From positions 1,674,001-1,738,000 of the forward strand of contig NZ_CP114606.1 of NCBI RefSeq assembly GCF_033558715.1: a stretch of 64,000 bases of DNA. The letters run 5' to 3'. This document shows, in pieces, positions 31,783-40,300 of the stretch. This DNA comes from Acinetobacter sp. YWS30-1. GTDB lineage: Bacteria > Pseudomonadota > Gammaproteobacteria > Pseudomonadales > Moraxellaceae. Positions within the stretch are counted from its first letter, which is position 1. Each line of letters begins with the position of its first letter. Made by a program: the position numbers and the translations under genes. The notes under the pieces are model-generated. The model had not been told where the DNA came from. It did no database searches and saw only the letters and a program-made list of their open reading frames with translations.

Positions 31783-31799
31783 TAAGCAATTATTGCTTA
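31783..31799. promoter_or_regulatory. Palindrome in the metZ/hydrolase divergent region
   Basis: TAAGCAAT-T-ATTGCTTA, perfect 8-bp arms, 81 nt before metZ and 43 nt before the divergent gene; a possible operator. Confidence 0.4.
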
Positions 31800-31841
31800 G
31801 ACTTCGACCAATTCTCCTTTGTATACGGATAAATTATTTAC

Positions 31842-32939
31842 ATGATTCAGTTAAAACAAAATATTCAACGCCAGAAGAAAAAATTAAAACACCTGAATGC
31901 GCGGTTATTTAACTCGTCTTCCCTGATTCTTTCGCAAAAAACACCCTTTGAATATATTGCTGCGACTGAGTTCTGCAAAATTCGCTATTATGCAGCACCT
32001 GAAAAAAAGTACCGTGAGCCGTTAGTCTTTGTTGCCCCTCTTGCGATCAATATGGATATTTATGATCTGTATCCTTACCGTTCACTAGTCAAGCATTTTC
32101 AGCATAGCGGTTTTGATGTCTATTTAGTGGAATGGAAACGTTTCCGTTATAAACACCGTCACTTGAACTTTCTGTCTTTTATTGACGGCGCGATTCCTCA
32201 GGCGATTGAACGGATCTGCTCGCATTCAGGCAGTCAGTTTATTTCCCTGCATGGCTGGAGCATGGCAGGAATTTTCGTCACGCTTTATACAGCATTGCAT
32301 TCGCCTGAACATGTTAAAAACCTGATTGTGCTGGGCAGTCCGATTGACAGTTATGCTTCAGGTCGAGTCGGCAAGTTATTTAGTACCACCAATAAGCTCA
32401 TTTCTAAAAATAAAAACCTGCAACAGGCCATTCACCAAGGATTGATTCCCAAGGAATATATTCATTCGCCCGGCATCATCAATGCATTGGGATTTAAGCT
32501 GCTTGATCCGATTGGCTGGTTTAAAAGCCAGAAGCAGTTTTTGATGAACCTAGAAAATGTTGAAGATGTCTATGAACATGCCACCATGGGCAATTTTCTG
32601 AACAAGATGATTGATTATCCGGGCGGAATCAATCAGGACATGGTGCTGCACTTATGGCTGCAAAATCCTTTAAAAAATGGCTCAATGACTTTAAACGGCC
32701 GAACGATTGACCTAAAAAATATTAATTGTTCCTTACTGGTCGGGGCTGGGAAAACCGATCAGATTGTTACGGAACAGTCAGCTAAACCTTTGATGGAATT
32801 GACAAGTAGTACCGATAAGACGTTTACTCTTATCCCGGGTGGTCATCTTGGACTGATGTCCAATCAGAAAACAGCCAATACATTCTGGCCGAAACTGACC
32901 ACCTGGCTGGCACAACGCTCAACCCGGATAGATGCTTAA
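31842..32939 (+). CDS. PHA-synthase-like alpha/beta hydrolase
   Basis: 365 residues related to class I/III PhaC polyhydroxyalkanoate synthases (YDLYPYRSLVKHFQHSGFDVYLVEWKR; GWSMAG; final GGHLGLM). The lipase-like box is GWSMAG with Ser140, whereas true PHA synthases have Cys at this place (GxCxGG). The remaining triad would be Asp306 (GAGKTDQIV) and His335 (GGHLG). So it is more likely an esterase/hydrolase than a polymerising enzyme. It is followed with 55 nt by a 3-hydroxyisobutyrate-dehydrogenase-type gene, perhaps cotranscribed. No signal peptide. Confidence 0.8.
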   Translation: MIQLKQNIQRQKKKLKHLNARLFNSSSLILSQKTPFEYIAATEFCKIRYYAAPEKKYREPLVFVAPLAINMDIYDLYPYRSLVKHFQHSGFDVYLVEWKRFRYKHRHLNFLSFIDGAIPQAIERICSHSGSQFISLHGWSMAGIFVTLYTALHSPEHVKNLIVLGSPIDSYASGRVGKLFSTTNKLISKNKNLQQAIHQGLIPKEYIHSPGIINALGFKLLDPIGWFKSQKQFLMNLENVEDVYEHATMGNFLNKMIDYPGGINQDMVLHLWLQNPLKNGSMTLNGRTIDLKNINCSLLVGAGKTDQIVTEQSAKPLMELTSSTDKTFTLIPGGHLGLMSNQKTANTFWPKLTTWLAQRSTRIDA

Positions 32940-32994
32940 ATCCGGAAGAGCCGGCAATTTTCAGGTATTTATTATTTTATTCAGAGGGTATGAC

Positions 32995-33867
32995 ATGATT
33001 CAGTCAGTGGCATTTATTGGTTTAGGCGCAATGGGTTATCGCATGGCAGCGCATTTACCCAAGCATTTTGAGACAGTTTATGTCTGGAACCGTACTTTTG
33101 CCAAGGCTGAAGAACATGCTGCTGAATATGGCACCCAAGCTGTCGCTTTAGAACAGGCAGTTCAGGCAGATATTATTTTTTCCTGCCTGCCGACCAGTGC
33201 CGATGTTGAAGCATTAGTCCAAGGCCTCAGCCTTAAAGCTGGCAGTATCTGGGTAGACTGTACCAGCGGTGTTCCTGACGCTGCCCGACGCTTAGAAGAA
33301 GCACTGGCTGAACAGGGTGTGATTTTCCTGGATGCGCCTGTGAGTGGCCAGACCATTGGTGCGGAAAATGGCACATTGACTGTGATGGTCGGCGGTAATG
33401 CGGAAGGCTTTGAAAAAGCCCTGCCAGCGATGCAGGCGTTTGGCAAATTGATCAAGCATGTGGGGACATCAGGTGCCGGCTTTGCGGTAAAAGCGGTAAA
33501 TAATATGTTACTGGCTGTAAACCTGTGTGCAGCAGCAGAAGGCTTTACCACGCTGAAAGCGCACGGCGTTGACCTGAATGAAGCGCTGGATTGTATCAAT
33601 GCATCAAGCGGTAAAAGCAATGTGACTGAAACCGTTTTACCACAGCGTGTTTTGAACCGTAGCTTCCCTGTTACCTTTGCCCTGCCTCTTTTAGCCAAAG
33701 ATACCGGCATTGCACTTGATCTTGCGCGCGATGCCAAACTGGCAGTACCACTTCTCGCTTTAGGTCAAAGTCTGGTGCAAGCTGCTAGCAATCTGTCGGA
33801 TAAAAATAGTGACTTTTCCAGTGCTGTAAAAATGTATGAATCATGGAGTAATATTACCATTGAGTAA
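32995..33867 (+). CDS. 3-hydroxyisobutyrate dehydrogenase-type oxidoreductase
   Basis: 290 residues from ATG 32995 (MIQSVAFIGLGAMGYRMAAH), chosen because AGAGGG precedes it and the Rossmann motif GLGAMG follows; the frame is open further upstream. NAD(P)-binding N-domain, then DAPVSGQTIGAENGTLTVMVGG (substrate motif DxPVSGG-like), catalytic lysine in GAGFAVKAVNNMLLAVN, and the all-helical C-domain. Class: beta-hydroxyacid dehydrogenases (MmsB, GarR, GlxR). The motif has SGQT where most have SGGx, so substrate choice is uncertain. Confidence 0.88.
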   Translation: MIQSVAFIGLGAMGYRMAAHLPKHFETVYVWNRTFAKAEEHAAEYGTQAVALEQAVQADIIFSCLPTSADVEALVQGLSLKAGSIWVDCTSGVPDAARRLEEALAEQGVIFLDAPVSGQTIGAENGTLTVMVGGNAEGFEKALPAMQAFGKLIKHVGTSGAGFAVKAVNNMLLAVNLCAAAEGFTTLKAHGVDLNEALDCINASSGKSNVTETVLPQRVLNRSFPVTFALPLLAKDTGIALDLARDAKLAVPLLALGQSLVQAASNLSDKNSDFSSAVKMYESWSNITIE

Positions 33868-33950
33868 TATCTCGCCATTGAATAATAATAAACAAACCTA
33901 ATATTGTGACTATAGACTAGCCACATGCAGTGATACCTGAGGAAACTCTT

Positions 33951-34217
33951 ATGAATAAGTTATTTGTTGCAGCACTCGTCGGTTCTGCAACTTTGTTTGG
34001 GGCTTCAACATCGGTTCTTGCATCTGAACAGGAATGCAAAAAATTGAAAAATGACCATGATGTCATTTATGCATCAAAAGGTTTCTGTTTCAAGGATCCT
34101 GAAGCAAAAGCAAAGTTTAATGACAATTGCTACACAACCAAGCCAAAATTTTCAGAAAAAGAGCAGCAACGTCTTGACGCGATCAAAGAACGTCAGAAAG
34201 AATTGAACTGTAAATAA
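33951..34217 (+). CDS. Small secreted protein, YARHG-like domain
   Basis: 88 residues from ATG 33951, with GAGGAAA upstream. Signal peptide MNKLFVAALVGSATLFGASTSVLA, then a short domain with IYASKGFCFKDPEAKAKFNDNCYTTKPKFSEKEQQRLDAIKERQ that resembles the YARHG domain seen in secreted proteins. Four cysteines in the mature part (CKK, FCF, NCY, NCK) probably form two disulfides. Function unknown. It is followed 31 nt later by the HIT gene. Confidence 0.75.
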   Translation: MNKLFVAALVGSATLFGASTSVLASEQECKKLKNDHDVIYASKGFCFKDPEAKAKFNDNCYTTKPKFSEKEQQRLDAIKERQKELNCK

Positions 34218-34248
34218 TACAATTCAATTCTGCTCAAGGAATGCACTT

Positions 34249-34662
34249 ATGACTTACGATGACCAAAATATTTTTGCACGAATTCTGCGTGGTGAACTTC
34301 CAGCAATTAAAGTGTATGAAGATGACCAAGTTCTTGCATTTATGGACATCATGCCACAGGCCGATGGTCATACTCTGGTCATTCCTAAAACTCCAGCAAT
34401 CACCCTGCTTGACCTGGATCCTGAAGTTGCAGCCTATACCATTCAGGTGGTGCAAAAAATTGCCAAAGCGATTGAAAAAGGTTTAGGTGTAGATGGCATT
34501 GTACTCATGCAGCTCTCTGGCGCTGCGGCGGGTCAGACTGTTCCGCATGTTCATTTCCATCTGGTACCTACCTCTTTGCACAATCTCGGCAAACATGCTG
34601 CACAAATGGGTGATCAGGAAAAAATCAAACAACTGGCAGAGAAAATTAAAGCTGCTCTTTAA
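34249..34662 (+). CDS. HIT-family nucleotide-binding hydrolase
   Basis: 137 residues. N-terminal NIFARILRGELPAIKVYEDD, middle MDIMPQADGHTLVIPKTP, and the HIT motif HVHFHLVP near residue 100 (H-x-H-x-H), with the preceding SGAAAGQTVPH stretch. Family members hydrolyse adenosine phosphoramidates or dinucleoside polyphosphates. AAGGAATG upstream as ribosome-binding site; strong terminator follows at 34680. Confidence 0.95.
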   Translation: MTYDDQNIFARILRGELPAIKVYEDDQVLAFMDIMPQADGHTLVIPKTPAITLLDLDPEVAAYTIQVVQKIAKAIEKGLGVDGIVLMQLSGAAAGQTVPHVHFHLVPTSLHNLGKHAAQMGDQEKIKQLAEKIKAAL

Positions 34663-34679
34663 TTCATTCTTCGTCCTTA

Positions 34680-34705
34680 AAAATGGAGCTTCGGCTCCAT
34701 TTTTT
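34680..34705 (+). terminator. Terminator after the HIT gene
   Basis: AAAATGGAGC-TTCG-GCTCCATTTTTT: 10-bp stem with a stable TTCG tetraloop and T-run. Confidence 0.92.
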
Positions 34706-34998
34706 ATGCCTTATTTTTCATTTTTTATCACCATTCATAAATACAGTATTCCTCTTAAATGACTTTATTAAAACCGCATTACTCATCTACTGGATCAGCG
34801 TTAACTAAAGCAAAAAAATCCTGCACAGAATCTTAAAAATTAAAATTGCTCCCTTTTTAGATTTCATAGATCTGCAATATTTCCTTAACCATACTGACTT
34901 ATTCATCCTCAATACTGAGCACCAATACAGGATGGTAGCCAAGACCGAGCTACTGCATACACCTCAAAAGACCTAAAAAAGTCTGATTGGAGCTTTAT
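34706..34998 (+). other. Porin upstream region, no gene seen
   Basis: About 290 nt of AT-rich DNA between the HIT terminator and the porin start. It should carry the porin promoter; I could not assign -10/-35 boxes with confidence. Confidence 0.6.
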
Positions 34999-36051
34999 AT
35001 GAAAAAATCACTTTGCATTTTCGCAATTGGGGCAAGCGTTTTTACACCGCTCATGGCAGTCGCTGCTGATGTTAAAGTCTATGGCCGTGCACATGTGTCT
35101 TTAGATTATCTGGATGATGGCCAGGATTATAGTGAAATTGGAATTTCCTCCAATGCATCACGCCTTGGATTTAAAGCTGAACAAACACTTGAAAATGGCA
35201 TGACCGTATTTGGCCAGATTGAGCAGGAAATTAACTTTGCCAGTGGCTCTGCAAATGATGATGTCGAGTTTGCTACTCGTGATACCTTTGTCGGTTTAAA
35301 AGGTGAGTTCGGTCAGGCACGGATCGGCCGTTTCGATAGTCCATTTAAAGTGGCACGCAGTCCAGTTAACTTCTTTGGAGATATGGTCGGCGATGTACGT
35401 AACGTGACCCGTGTAGGGAATCTGCGTTTTGATGAACGTAATGCCAATAGCATTGAATATAAATCACCAAAATTCGGCAATGGATTTAATGTTCTGGGTG
35501 CACTTTCCCTACATGAAGCCAACAGCCCGGATGCATCTAAGAATGGTGAAAAAGATAAAGATAAGGCTTATGACCTTGCCCTTACCTACCAAAAAGATAA
35601 AGTTGATTTTGCAGCGGCATATGAACATTATGAAGAAGAAGCCAGTCGTGGTAAACGTGATGGTTTCCGGATTGCAGGTGCCTACAAAATCACGCCAGAC
35701 TTGAAACTCGGTGGTCTGTATCAGTTCCTTCAGCATGACAATACCGAAGTCAATCCTGATGCTCAGGTCTTTGGCATCGCGGGTGAATATAAATTAGCAG
35801 CCAAAACCTCATTGCGTGGACAGGTCTTTCACCGTGATGTAGATGCCGATGATGCCAATGCTACTTTACTGGCGATTGGAATTGAACATCGTCTTGACCC
35901 AGCAGTCCGCATCTACAGCAATCTGGCCAGTGTATTAAATGATGAAAACTCAAATCTGACACCTTGGGCACAAGGCCGTAGCAATGCAGTGGCTGGCGCA
36001 CGTGGTGAAGACAGCTTCGGACTATCGGTCGGTATGCGTTACGACTTCTGA
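34999..36051 (+). CDS. Outer-membrane porin, general-type
   Basis: 350 residues from ATG 34999 (MKKSLCIFAIGASVF), chosen over the in-frame TTG at 34987 because GGAGC sits 6-8 nt upstream. Signal peptide ends at AVAA; the mature protein starts DVKVYGRAHVSLDYLD, typical of Gram-negative trimeric porins (OmpC/PhoE-like fold family). Beta-strand periodicity, RIGRFDSPFKV (strand/L3 region) and C-terminal terminal aromatic LSVGMRYDF, the outer-membrane assembly signal. Selectivity is unknown. Monocistronic with terminator at 36077. Confidence 0.92.
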   Translation: MKKSLCIFAIGASVFTPLMAVAADVKVYGRAHVSLDYLDDGQDYSEIGISSNASRLGFKAEQTLENGMTVFGQIEQEINFASGSANDDVEFATRDTFVGLKGEFGQARIGRFDSPFKVARSPVNFFGDMVGDVRNVTRVGNLRFDERNANSIEYKSPKFGNGFNVLGALSLHEANSPDASKNGEKDKDKAYDLALTYQKDKVDFAAAYEHYEEEASRGKRDGFRIAGAYKITPDLKLGGLYQFLQHDNTEVNPDAQVFGIAGEYKLAAKTSLRGQVFHRDVDADDANATLLAIGIEHRLDPAVRIYSNLASVLNDENSNLTPWAQGRSNAVAGARGEDSFGLSVGMRYDF

Positions 36052-36076
36052 AGCCCTCCCCAATTCCATATTAGAA

Positions 36077-36105
36077 AAGAGCCTGCCTGATGCGGGTTCT
36101 TTTTT
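36077..36105 (+). terminator. Terminator after the porin gene
   Basis: AAGAGCCTGC / GCGGGTTCTT (10 bp with two G-T pairs), 5-nt loop, then TTTT. Confidence 0.85.
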
Positions 36106-36403
36106 ATTTTTTAATTAATCCCGACTATTTTAATTAGAATAAAAACTGAATAAAAACCCCAGCAAAATAATCAGGATTAATATACTTGAAAAATAAATTC
36201 CAACCATTTTAATCAGATTAAAATAATCTATTGTTACAAAAAACAATCACAAATATTTAGAATAATTATCAAACTTTTAATTAAATATTATTAATATTTT
36301 CAATAACTTATAAATATATATTTATTTAAACTATTTGGTCTATTTATTTTTTAGTTACAATCGATTAATAATATATAACAAACCACATAATAGGCTTGTT
36401 CAC
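36106..36403 (+). other. AT-rich control region before the cyd operon
   Basis: About 300 nt, very AT-rich. Contains the perfect palindrome TTTTAATC-A-GATTAAAA (36207-36223), a related AATC-AG-GATT about 30 nt before it, and TTGTT-N6-AACAA near 36231-36246. No TTGAT-N4-ATCAA FNR box was recognised. Likely carries the cytochrome bd promoter. Confidence 0.5.
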
Positions 36404-36595
36404 ATGAGCTTAGTTTCTAAAAATTTAAACCAAAAAACAGTAAGAGAGATTACTGCGATTTTAATTATCAAGATCATTCTACTTCTGGTAATTAAAAATA
36501 TTTGGTTTGATGCGCCTACTATTCCAAAAGATTTTGACACTCAAGTCGCCGAGCGTATCGCCGGCAATCCTTCCCAAATCAAGGAGACACGTTGA
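36404..36595 (+). CDS. cydP: Cytochrome bd oxidase accessory small protein CydP
   Basis: 63 residues from ATG 36404 ([20 protein letters not shown]); the frame also opens at TTG 36335 but without support. One membrane helix ([20 protein letters not shown]) followed by [19 protein letters not shown], the pattern of the small protein annotated as CydP. Its stop overlaps the cydA start by one base (TGATG), so translation is coupled. Acts presumably as a subunit or assembly aid of the bd oxidase in the inner membrane. Confidence 0.85.
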   Translation: MSLVSKNLNQKTVREITAILIIKIILLLVIKNIWFDAPTIPKDFDTQVAERIAGNPSQIKETR

Positions 36596-38181
36596 TGATT
36601 TCTGAAAGCGTGGTCGATCTTTCGCGGTTCCAGTTCGCTATGACCGCGATGTATCACTTTATTTTTGTTCCACTGACCTTAGGCTTGGCATTTCTGCTTG
36701 CCATTATGGAAACCACCTATGTGATTTCCGGCAAAGAAATTTACAAGGACATGACTAAGTTTTGGGGAAAACTGTTCGGGATTAACTTTGCCTTAGGGGT
36801 AACCACAGGCTTGACCATGGAGTTCCAGTTCGGAACCAACTGGGCATATTATTCGCATTATGTGGGTGATATTTTCGGTGCACCATTGGCTATTGAAGGT
36901 TTGATGGCCTTCTTCCTTGAATCTACTTTCATTGGTTTATTCTTCTTCGGTTGGGACCGTTTATCCAAAGTACAGCATCTGGGCGTGACCTGGTTAGTTG
37001 CACTGGGATCTAACATGTCTGCACTGTGGATTCTGGTTGCCAATGGCTGGATGCAAAACCCGGTTGGTTCAGCATTCAACTATGAAACCATGCGTATGGA
37101 AATGGTGGACTTTGCAGCACTGATCTTTAACCCGGTTGCACAGGTTAAATTCGTACATACTGTTTCTGCAGGTTATGTGACTGGTGCCATCTTCGTACTG
37201 GCGATTTCAAGTTACTATATGCTGAAAAAACGTGACTTGCCATTTGCACGCCGTTCATTTGCGATTGCTGCCATTTTCGGCTTAGCGTCAACTCTTTCTG
37301 TGATCCTGCTGGGCGATGAGTCTGGTTATGAAATTGGTGATGTACAGAAAACCAAACTGGCTGCGATTGAAGCAGAATGGGAAACTGAACCAGCACCTGC
37401 AGCATTTACTTTATTTGGCTTCCCAAATAAAGAAACCATGTCTACCGATTATGCTGTGAAAATTCCTTATGTTATGGGGATTATCGCTACACGTTCTGTA
37501 GATACGCCTGTTACCGGTATTAAAGACCTGCTGGTTGAACATGAAGGTCGTATCCGAAACGGTATGGTGGCTTATGAACAACTGGAAAAACTACGTGCTG
37601 GTGATCAGTCTCCTGAGCTGAAAGCTGCATTTGCAGAAACTCAAAAAGATTTGGGCTACGGTCTGCTTCTGAAAAAATATACTGCAAATGTTGTAGATGC
37701 TTCTGACGAGCAAATTAAGGCAGCAGCAAAAGATACTATTCCACATGTACCAAGCCTGTTCTGGGCATTTCGTGCCATGGTCGCTTCTGGCTTCCTGATG
37801 CTGGTTCTGTTTGTTCTTGCGACTTTTGCGGTGGCTAAACGCAATGCAGAAAACAAACCTTGGTTATTAAAATTTGCATTATTTGCACTGCCGCTTCCAT
37901 GGATTGCGGCACAAACTGGCTGGTTTGTTGCTGAAGTAGGTCGTCAACCTTGGACCATTGGTGAGGTTCTGCCTACACACCTGTCGACTTCAAGCTTAAG
38001 CACAGGCGATGTATGGGGATCAATCATTGCATTAGCAGCGTTCTACACTGTACTGCTGATCATTGAAATGTACTTAATGATTAAATTCTCACGCCTTGGC
38101 CCAAGTTCTCTACATACTGGTAAATACCACTTCGAGAAACTTGAAGCTGCAAAAAAGGCAAATGAGGAGGCTCAAGCATGA
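36595..38181 (+). CDS. cydA: Cytochrome bd ubiquinol oxidase subunit I
   Basis: Quinol oxidase subunit holding hemes b558, b595 and d; reduces O2 with high affinity in the inner membrane. 528 residues from ATG 36595 (AAGGAGACACG upstream). Starts [27 protein letters not shown] with the heme-ligand His of [29 protein letters not shown] and the quinol-binding Q-loop (about residues 240-380, including [22 protein letters not shown]) are clear. Length indicates the long Q-loop (L-type) form of E. coli CydA. Second gene of the operon; ATGA overlap with cydB. Confidence 0.98.
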   Translation: MISESVVDLSRFQFAMTAMYHFIFVPLTLGLAFLLAIMETTYVISGKEIYKDMTKFWGKLFGINFALGVTTGLTMEFQFGTNWAYYSHYVGDIFGAPLAIEGLMAFFLESTFIGLFFFGWDRLSKVQHLGVTWLVALGSNMSALWILVANGWMQNPVGSAFNYETMRMEMVDFAALIFNPVAQVKFVHTVSAGYVTGAIFVLAISSYYMLKKRDLPFARRSFAIAAIFGLASTLSVILLGDESGYEIGDVQKTKLAAIEAEWETEPAPAAFTLFGFPNKETMSTDYAVKIPYVMGIIATRSVDTPVTGIKDLLVEHEGRIRNGMVAYEQLEKLRAGDQSPELKAAFAETQKDLGYGLLLKKYTANVVDASDEQIKAAAKDTIPHVPSLFWAFRAMVASGFLMLVLFVLATFAVAKRNAENKPWLLKFALFALPLPWIAAQTGWFVAEVGRQPWTIGEVLPTHLSTSSLSTGDVWGSIIALAAFYTVLLIIEMYLMIKFSRLGPSSLHTGKYHFEKLEAAKKANEEAQA

Positions 38182-39323
38182 TCGAATATGAATTACTCAA
38201 AATAATCTGGTGGGTACTGGTTGGCGTCTTGCTGATTGGTTTCGCCCTGACTGATGGCTTTGATATGGGCTCCATGGCGATCATGCCATTCGTGGGTCAG
38301 AATGATGAAGAACGTCGTGCGGCAATCAATACGATTGCCCCGCATTGGGATGGTAACCAGGTCTGGTTTATTACTGCGGGTGGTGCCCTGTTTGCTGCTT
38401 GGCCAATGGTTTATGCAACTGCCTTTTCTGGTATGTACTGGGCACTTCTGCTTGTTCTGTTTGCCTTATTCCTGCGTCCAGTAGGATTCGACTATCGCTC
38501 CAAACTGGAAAATACCAAATGGCGTAATGCCTGGGATTGGGGCCTAGCAGTTGGTGGTGCTGTGCCTGCACTGGTTTTCGGTGTCGCATTCGGCAATATG
38601 TTCCTGGGTGTTCCATTTACATTAGACGAAACAGTTCGTTCGACTTATTCTGGCAGCTTCTTTGCCCTGCTCAATCCATTTGCACTGGTATGTGGTGTTG
38701 TCAGCTTATCTATGCTGTGTGCACACGGTGGTGCATGGTTGATGCTACGTACAGATGGCGATTTACGTGAACGTTCTGCCAAAGCAACCAAAATCATGGG
38801 GATTGTTTATCTGGTAGCTTTCCTGGCAGTCGGTGCATGGTTATATTTCGGTGGTATCCAGGGTTATACCCTAGTGACTCCTTACGAAACTAACGGTATC
38901 GCTAATCCACTAGCAAAAGAAGTACTGACCAATGCCAACCCAGGCTGGATGAACAACTACAGCACTTATCCAATCACGATACTGGCACCAGTTGCAGGTA
39001 TTTTAGGTGGCATTATTGTGGTATTGGCTGCATCTAAAGCCAAAGCAGGTTTGAGCTTCTTGGGTTCATCTTTAGCAGTGATCGGTGCAATTTTGACTGC
39101 CGGTTTTGCCCTGTTCCCATTCCTGATGCCTTCAAGCATTAATCCGGTTGCAAGCTTAACCATGTGGGATGCGGTCTCCAGCCAAAATACCTTAACTGTG
39201 ATGACTGTGGCTGCATGCATCTTCGTTCCACTGATTCTGTGCTACACCACTTGGTGTTACTACAAGATGTGGGGCGTGATTACCAAAAAACATATTCAAG
39301 AGAATTCACACAGCCTGTACTAA
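38178..39323 (+). CDS. cydB: Cytochrome bd ubiquinol oxidase subunit II
   Basis: 381-residue membrane subunit that stabilises the heme-binding subunit I. Opens [31 protein letters not shown] with the conserved [11 protein letters not shown] motif; [12 protein letters not shown] follows. About eight to nine membrane helices. The start overlaps the cydA stop (ATGA). Upstream GAGGAGG gives a good ribosome-binding site inside cydA. Confidence 0.98.
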   Translation: MIEYELLKIIWWVLVGVLLIGFALTDGFDMGSMAIMPFVGQNDEERRAAINTIAPHWDGNQVWFITAGGALFAAWPMVYATAFSGMYWALLLVLFALFLRPVGFDYRSKLENTKWRNAWDWGLAVGGAVPALVFGVAFGNMFLGVPFTLDETVRSTYSGSFFALLNPFALVCGVVSLSMLCAHGGAWLMLRTDGDLRERSAKATKIMGIVYLVAFLAVGAWLYFGGIQGYTLVTPYETNGIANPLAKEVLTNANPGWMNNYSTYPITILAPVAGILGGIIVVLAASKAKAGLSFLGSSLAVIGAILTAGFALFPFLMPSSINPVASLTMWDAVSSQNTLTVMTVAACIFVPLILCYTTWCYYKMWGVITKKHIQENSHSLY

Positions 39324-39347
39324 GGCTGTGTCTTAGGAGATAAAATT

Positions 39348-39449
39348 ATGTGGTATTTCGCATGGATTCTCGGCATTTTGATGGCCTGTTTCGCTGGTGT
39401 ACTCAGTGCACTGTATATTGAAAATCATCAAGACCTGGATGAGAAATAA
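39348..39449 (+). CDS. cydX: Cytochrome bd oxidase small subunit CydX
   Basis: 33-codon gene, MWYFAWILGILMACFAGVLS then ALYIENHQDLDEK. This is the standard CydX pattern: MWYF(A/T)WILG at the N-terminus, one membrane helix and a short acidic tail. TTAGGAGA lies 7-8 nt before the ATG. It sits 24 nt after cydB and 3 nt before ybgE. CydX is needed for stability and activity of the bd oxidase. Short length makes it easy to miss in automatic annotation. Confidence 0.95.
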   Translation: MWYFAWILGILMACFAGVLSALYIENHQDLDEK

Positions 39450-39452
39450 GAG

Positions 39453-39755
39453 ATGACAGACGCTGCAGTTGAACAAGTAAAGATAGAAAAAAAATCTAAC
39501 CCTTTTGCAATGGTGATTTCTTGCCTATTGGCTTTTCCACTCGCAGCGGTGTTGCTGGTTCATCCTGCTGCAATGCTGGATGCCAACGGGGAATATAGCC
39601 ACCGCGCCATGATGTTTATCATGATCGGCATTTCAGGCGGTTTTATTCACGGGGTTGGCTTTATCCCTCAGCACTGGTTCTGGAAATGGCTATTTAGTCC
39701 GTTTCTGGCTTGGCCGTTAATGCTATGGGGTTATTACACCTGGTTTCTTAATTAG
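39453..39755 (+). CDS. ybgE: cyd operon protein YbgE
   Basis: 100-residue membrane protein with three hydrophobic helices (FAMVISCLLAFPLAAVLLVHP; AMMFIMIGISGGFIHGVGFI; WLFSPFLAWPLMLWGYYTWF). The FIHGVGFIP segment and position right behind cydX mark it as the YbgE family. Role not fixed; associated with bd oxidase expression or assembly. Last gene of the operon, followed by a terminator. Confidence 0.9.
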   Translation: MTDAAVEQVKIEKKSNPFAMVISCLLAFPLAAVLLVHPAAMLDANGEYSHRAMMFIMIGISGGFIHGVGFIPQHWFWKWLFSPFLAWPLMLWGYYTWFLN

Positions 39756-39774
39756 GTATTAAACAACCAAAAAC

Positions 39775-39798
39775 AAAGCCCTCATTTGAGGGCTTTTT
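39775..39798. terminator. Bidirectional terminator after the cyd operon
   Basis: AAAGCCCTCA-TT-TGAGGGCTTT then TTG; A-run precedes, so it can also serve the convergent gene ending at 39804. Confidence 0.88.
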
Positions 39799-39803
39799 GT
39801 TCT

Positions 39804-40163
39804 TTATTTCTTTTGTGAAACACAGCCTGTTTCATAGGTAGTTCCCAAATCCTGAAGGGATTGAGTAAACTGATTATCCAGTGTACTCACAAACCGGAAT
39901 TCATCCTGCGCTGTCGCAAGATGCAGATTCTGTTCTGATAGATACTTTAACTGCTTTAAACCGGTTGCATATTCACAGGCTTTAGCAATCATAAGTGCAG
40001 GATGCTCACGTCGGTCTACCGATGAGTTCAACACGGCAAGTTTTAGCTCTAACTCATCATATTTTTGTTTGGTTTGCGCCTTAAATTCAGCCTGACTCAG
40101 TGGTTTGGCCCAAGCTGAAACAGATAAGCCCAAAATTCCAATGGCTATAATTAATTTATGCAT
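39804..40163 (-). CDS. Small secreted protein of unknown function
   Basis: 119 residues with signal peptide (MHKLIIAIGILGLSVSAWA) and a mature, mostly helical region (KPLSQAEFKAQTKQKYDELELKLAVL...) with two Cys (KACEYATG and TGCVSQKK) that may form a disulfide. I do not recognise a family. A GGGGAAAA stretch precedes the start. Probably periplasmic. Confidence 0.75.
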   Translation of the reverse strand: MHKLIIAIGILGLSVSAWAKPLSQAEFKAQTKQKYDELELKLAVLNSSVDRREHPALMIAKACEYATGLKQLKYLSEQNLHLATAQDEFRFVSTLDNQFTQSLQDLGTTYETGCVSQKK

Positions 40164-40251
40164 TTTCCCCTCAACAATAAAAATTACATACGATTTATCT
40201 AAGTTATTGAATATTTATAGCATAAAGCTACTTTTAATAAATACGAGCAAT

Positions 40252-40277
40252 AAAAAAGCCAGAACTGGTCCGGCTTT
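40252..40277 (-). terminator. Terminator after rodA
   Basis: Minus strand AAAGCCGGA / TCTGGCTTT with one G-T pair, then TTTTA; 24 nt past the rodA stop. Confidence 0.82.
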
Positions 40278-40300
40278 GAAAACTTACTTCATTGAATTTT

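Noticed and set aside
36335..36403. Upstream extension of cydP from a TTG codon
   Set aside because: AT-rich, no start signal; the usual small protein begins at ATG 36404.
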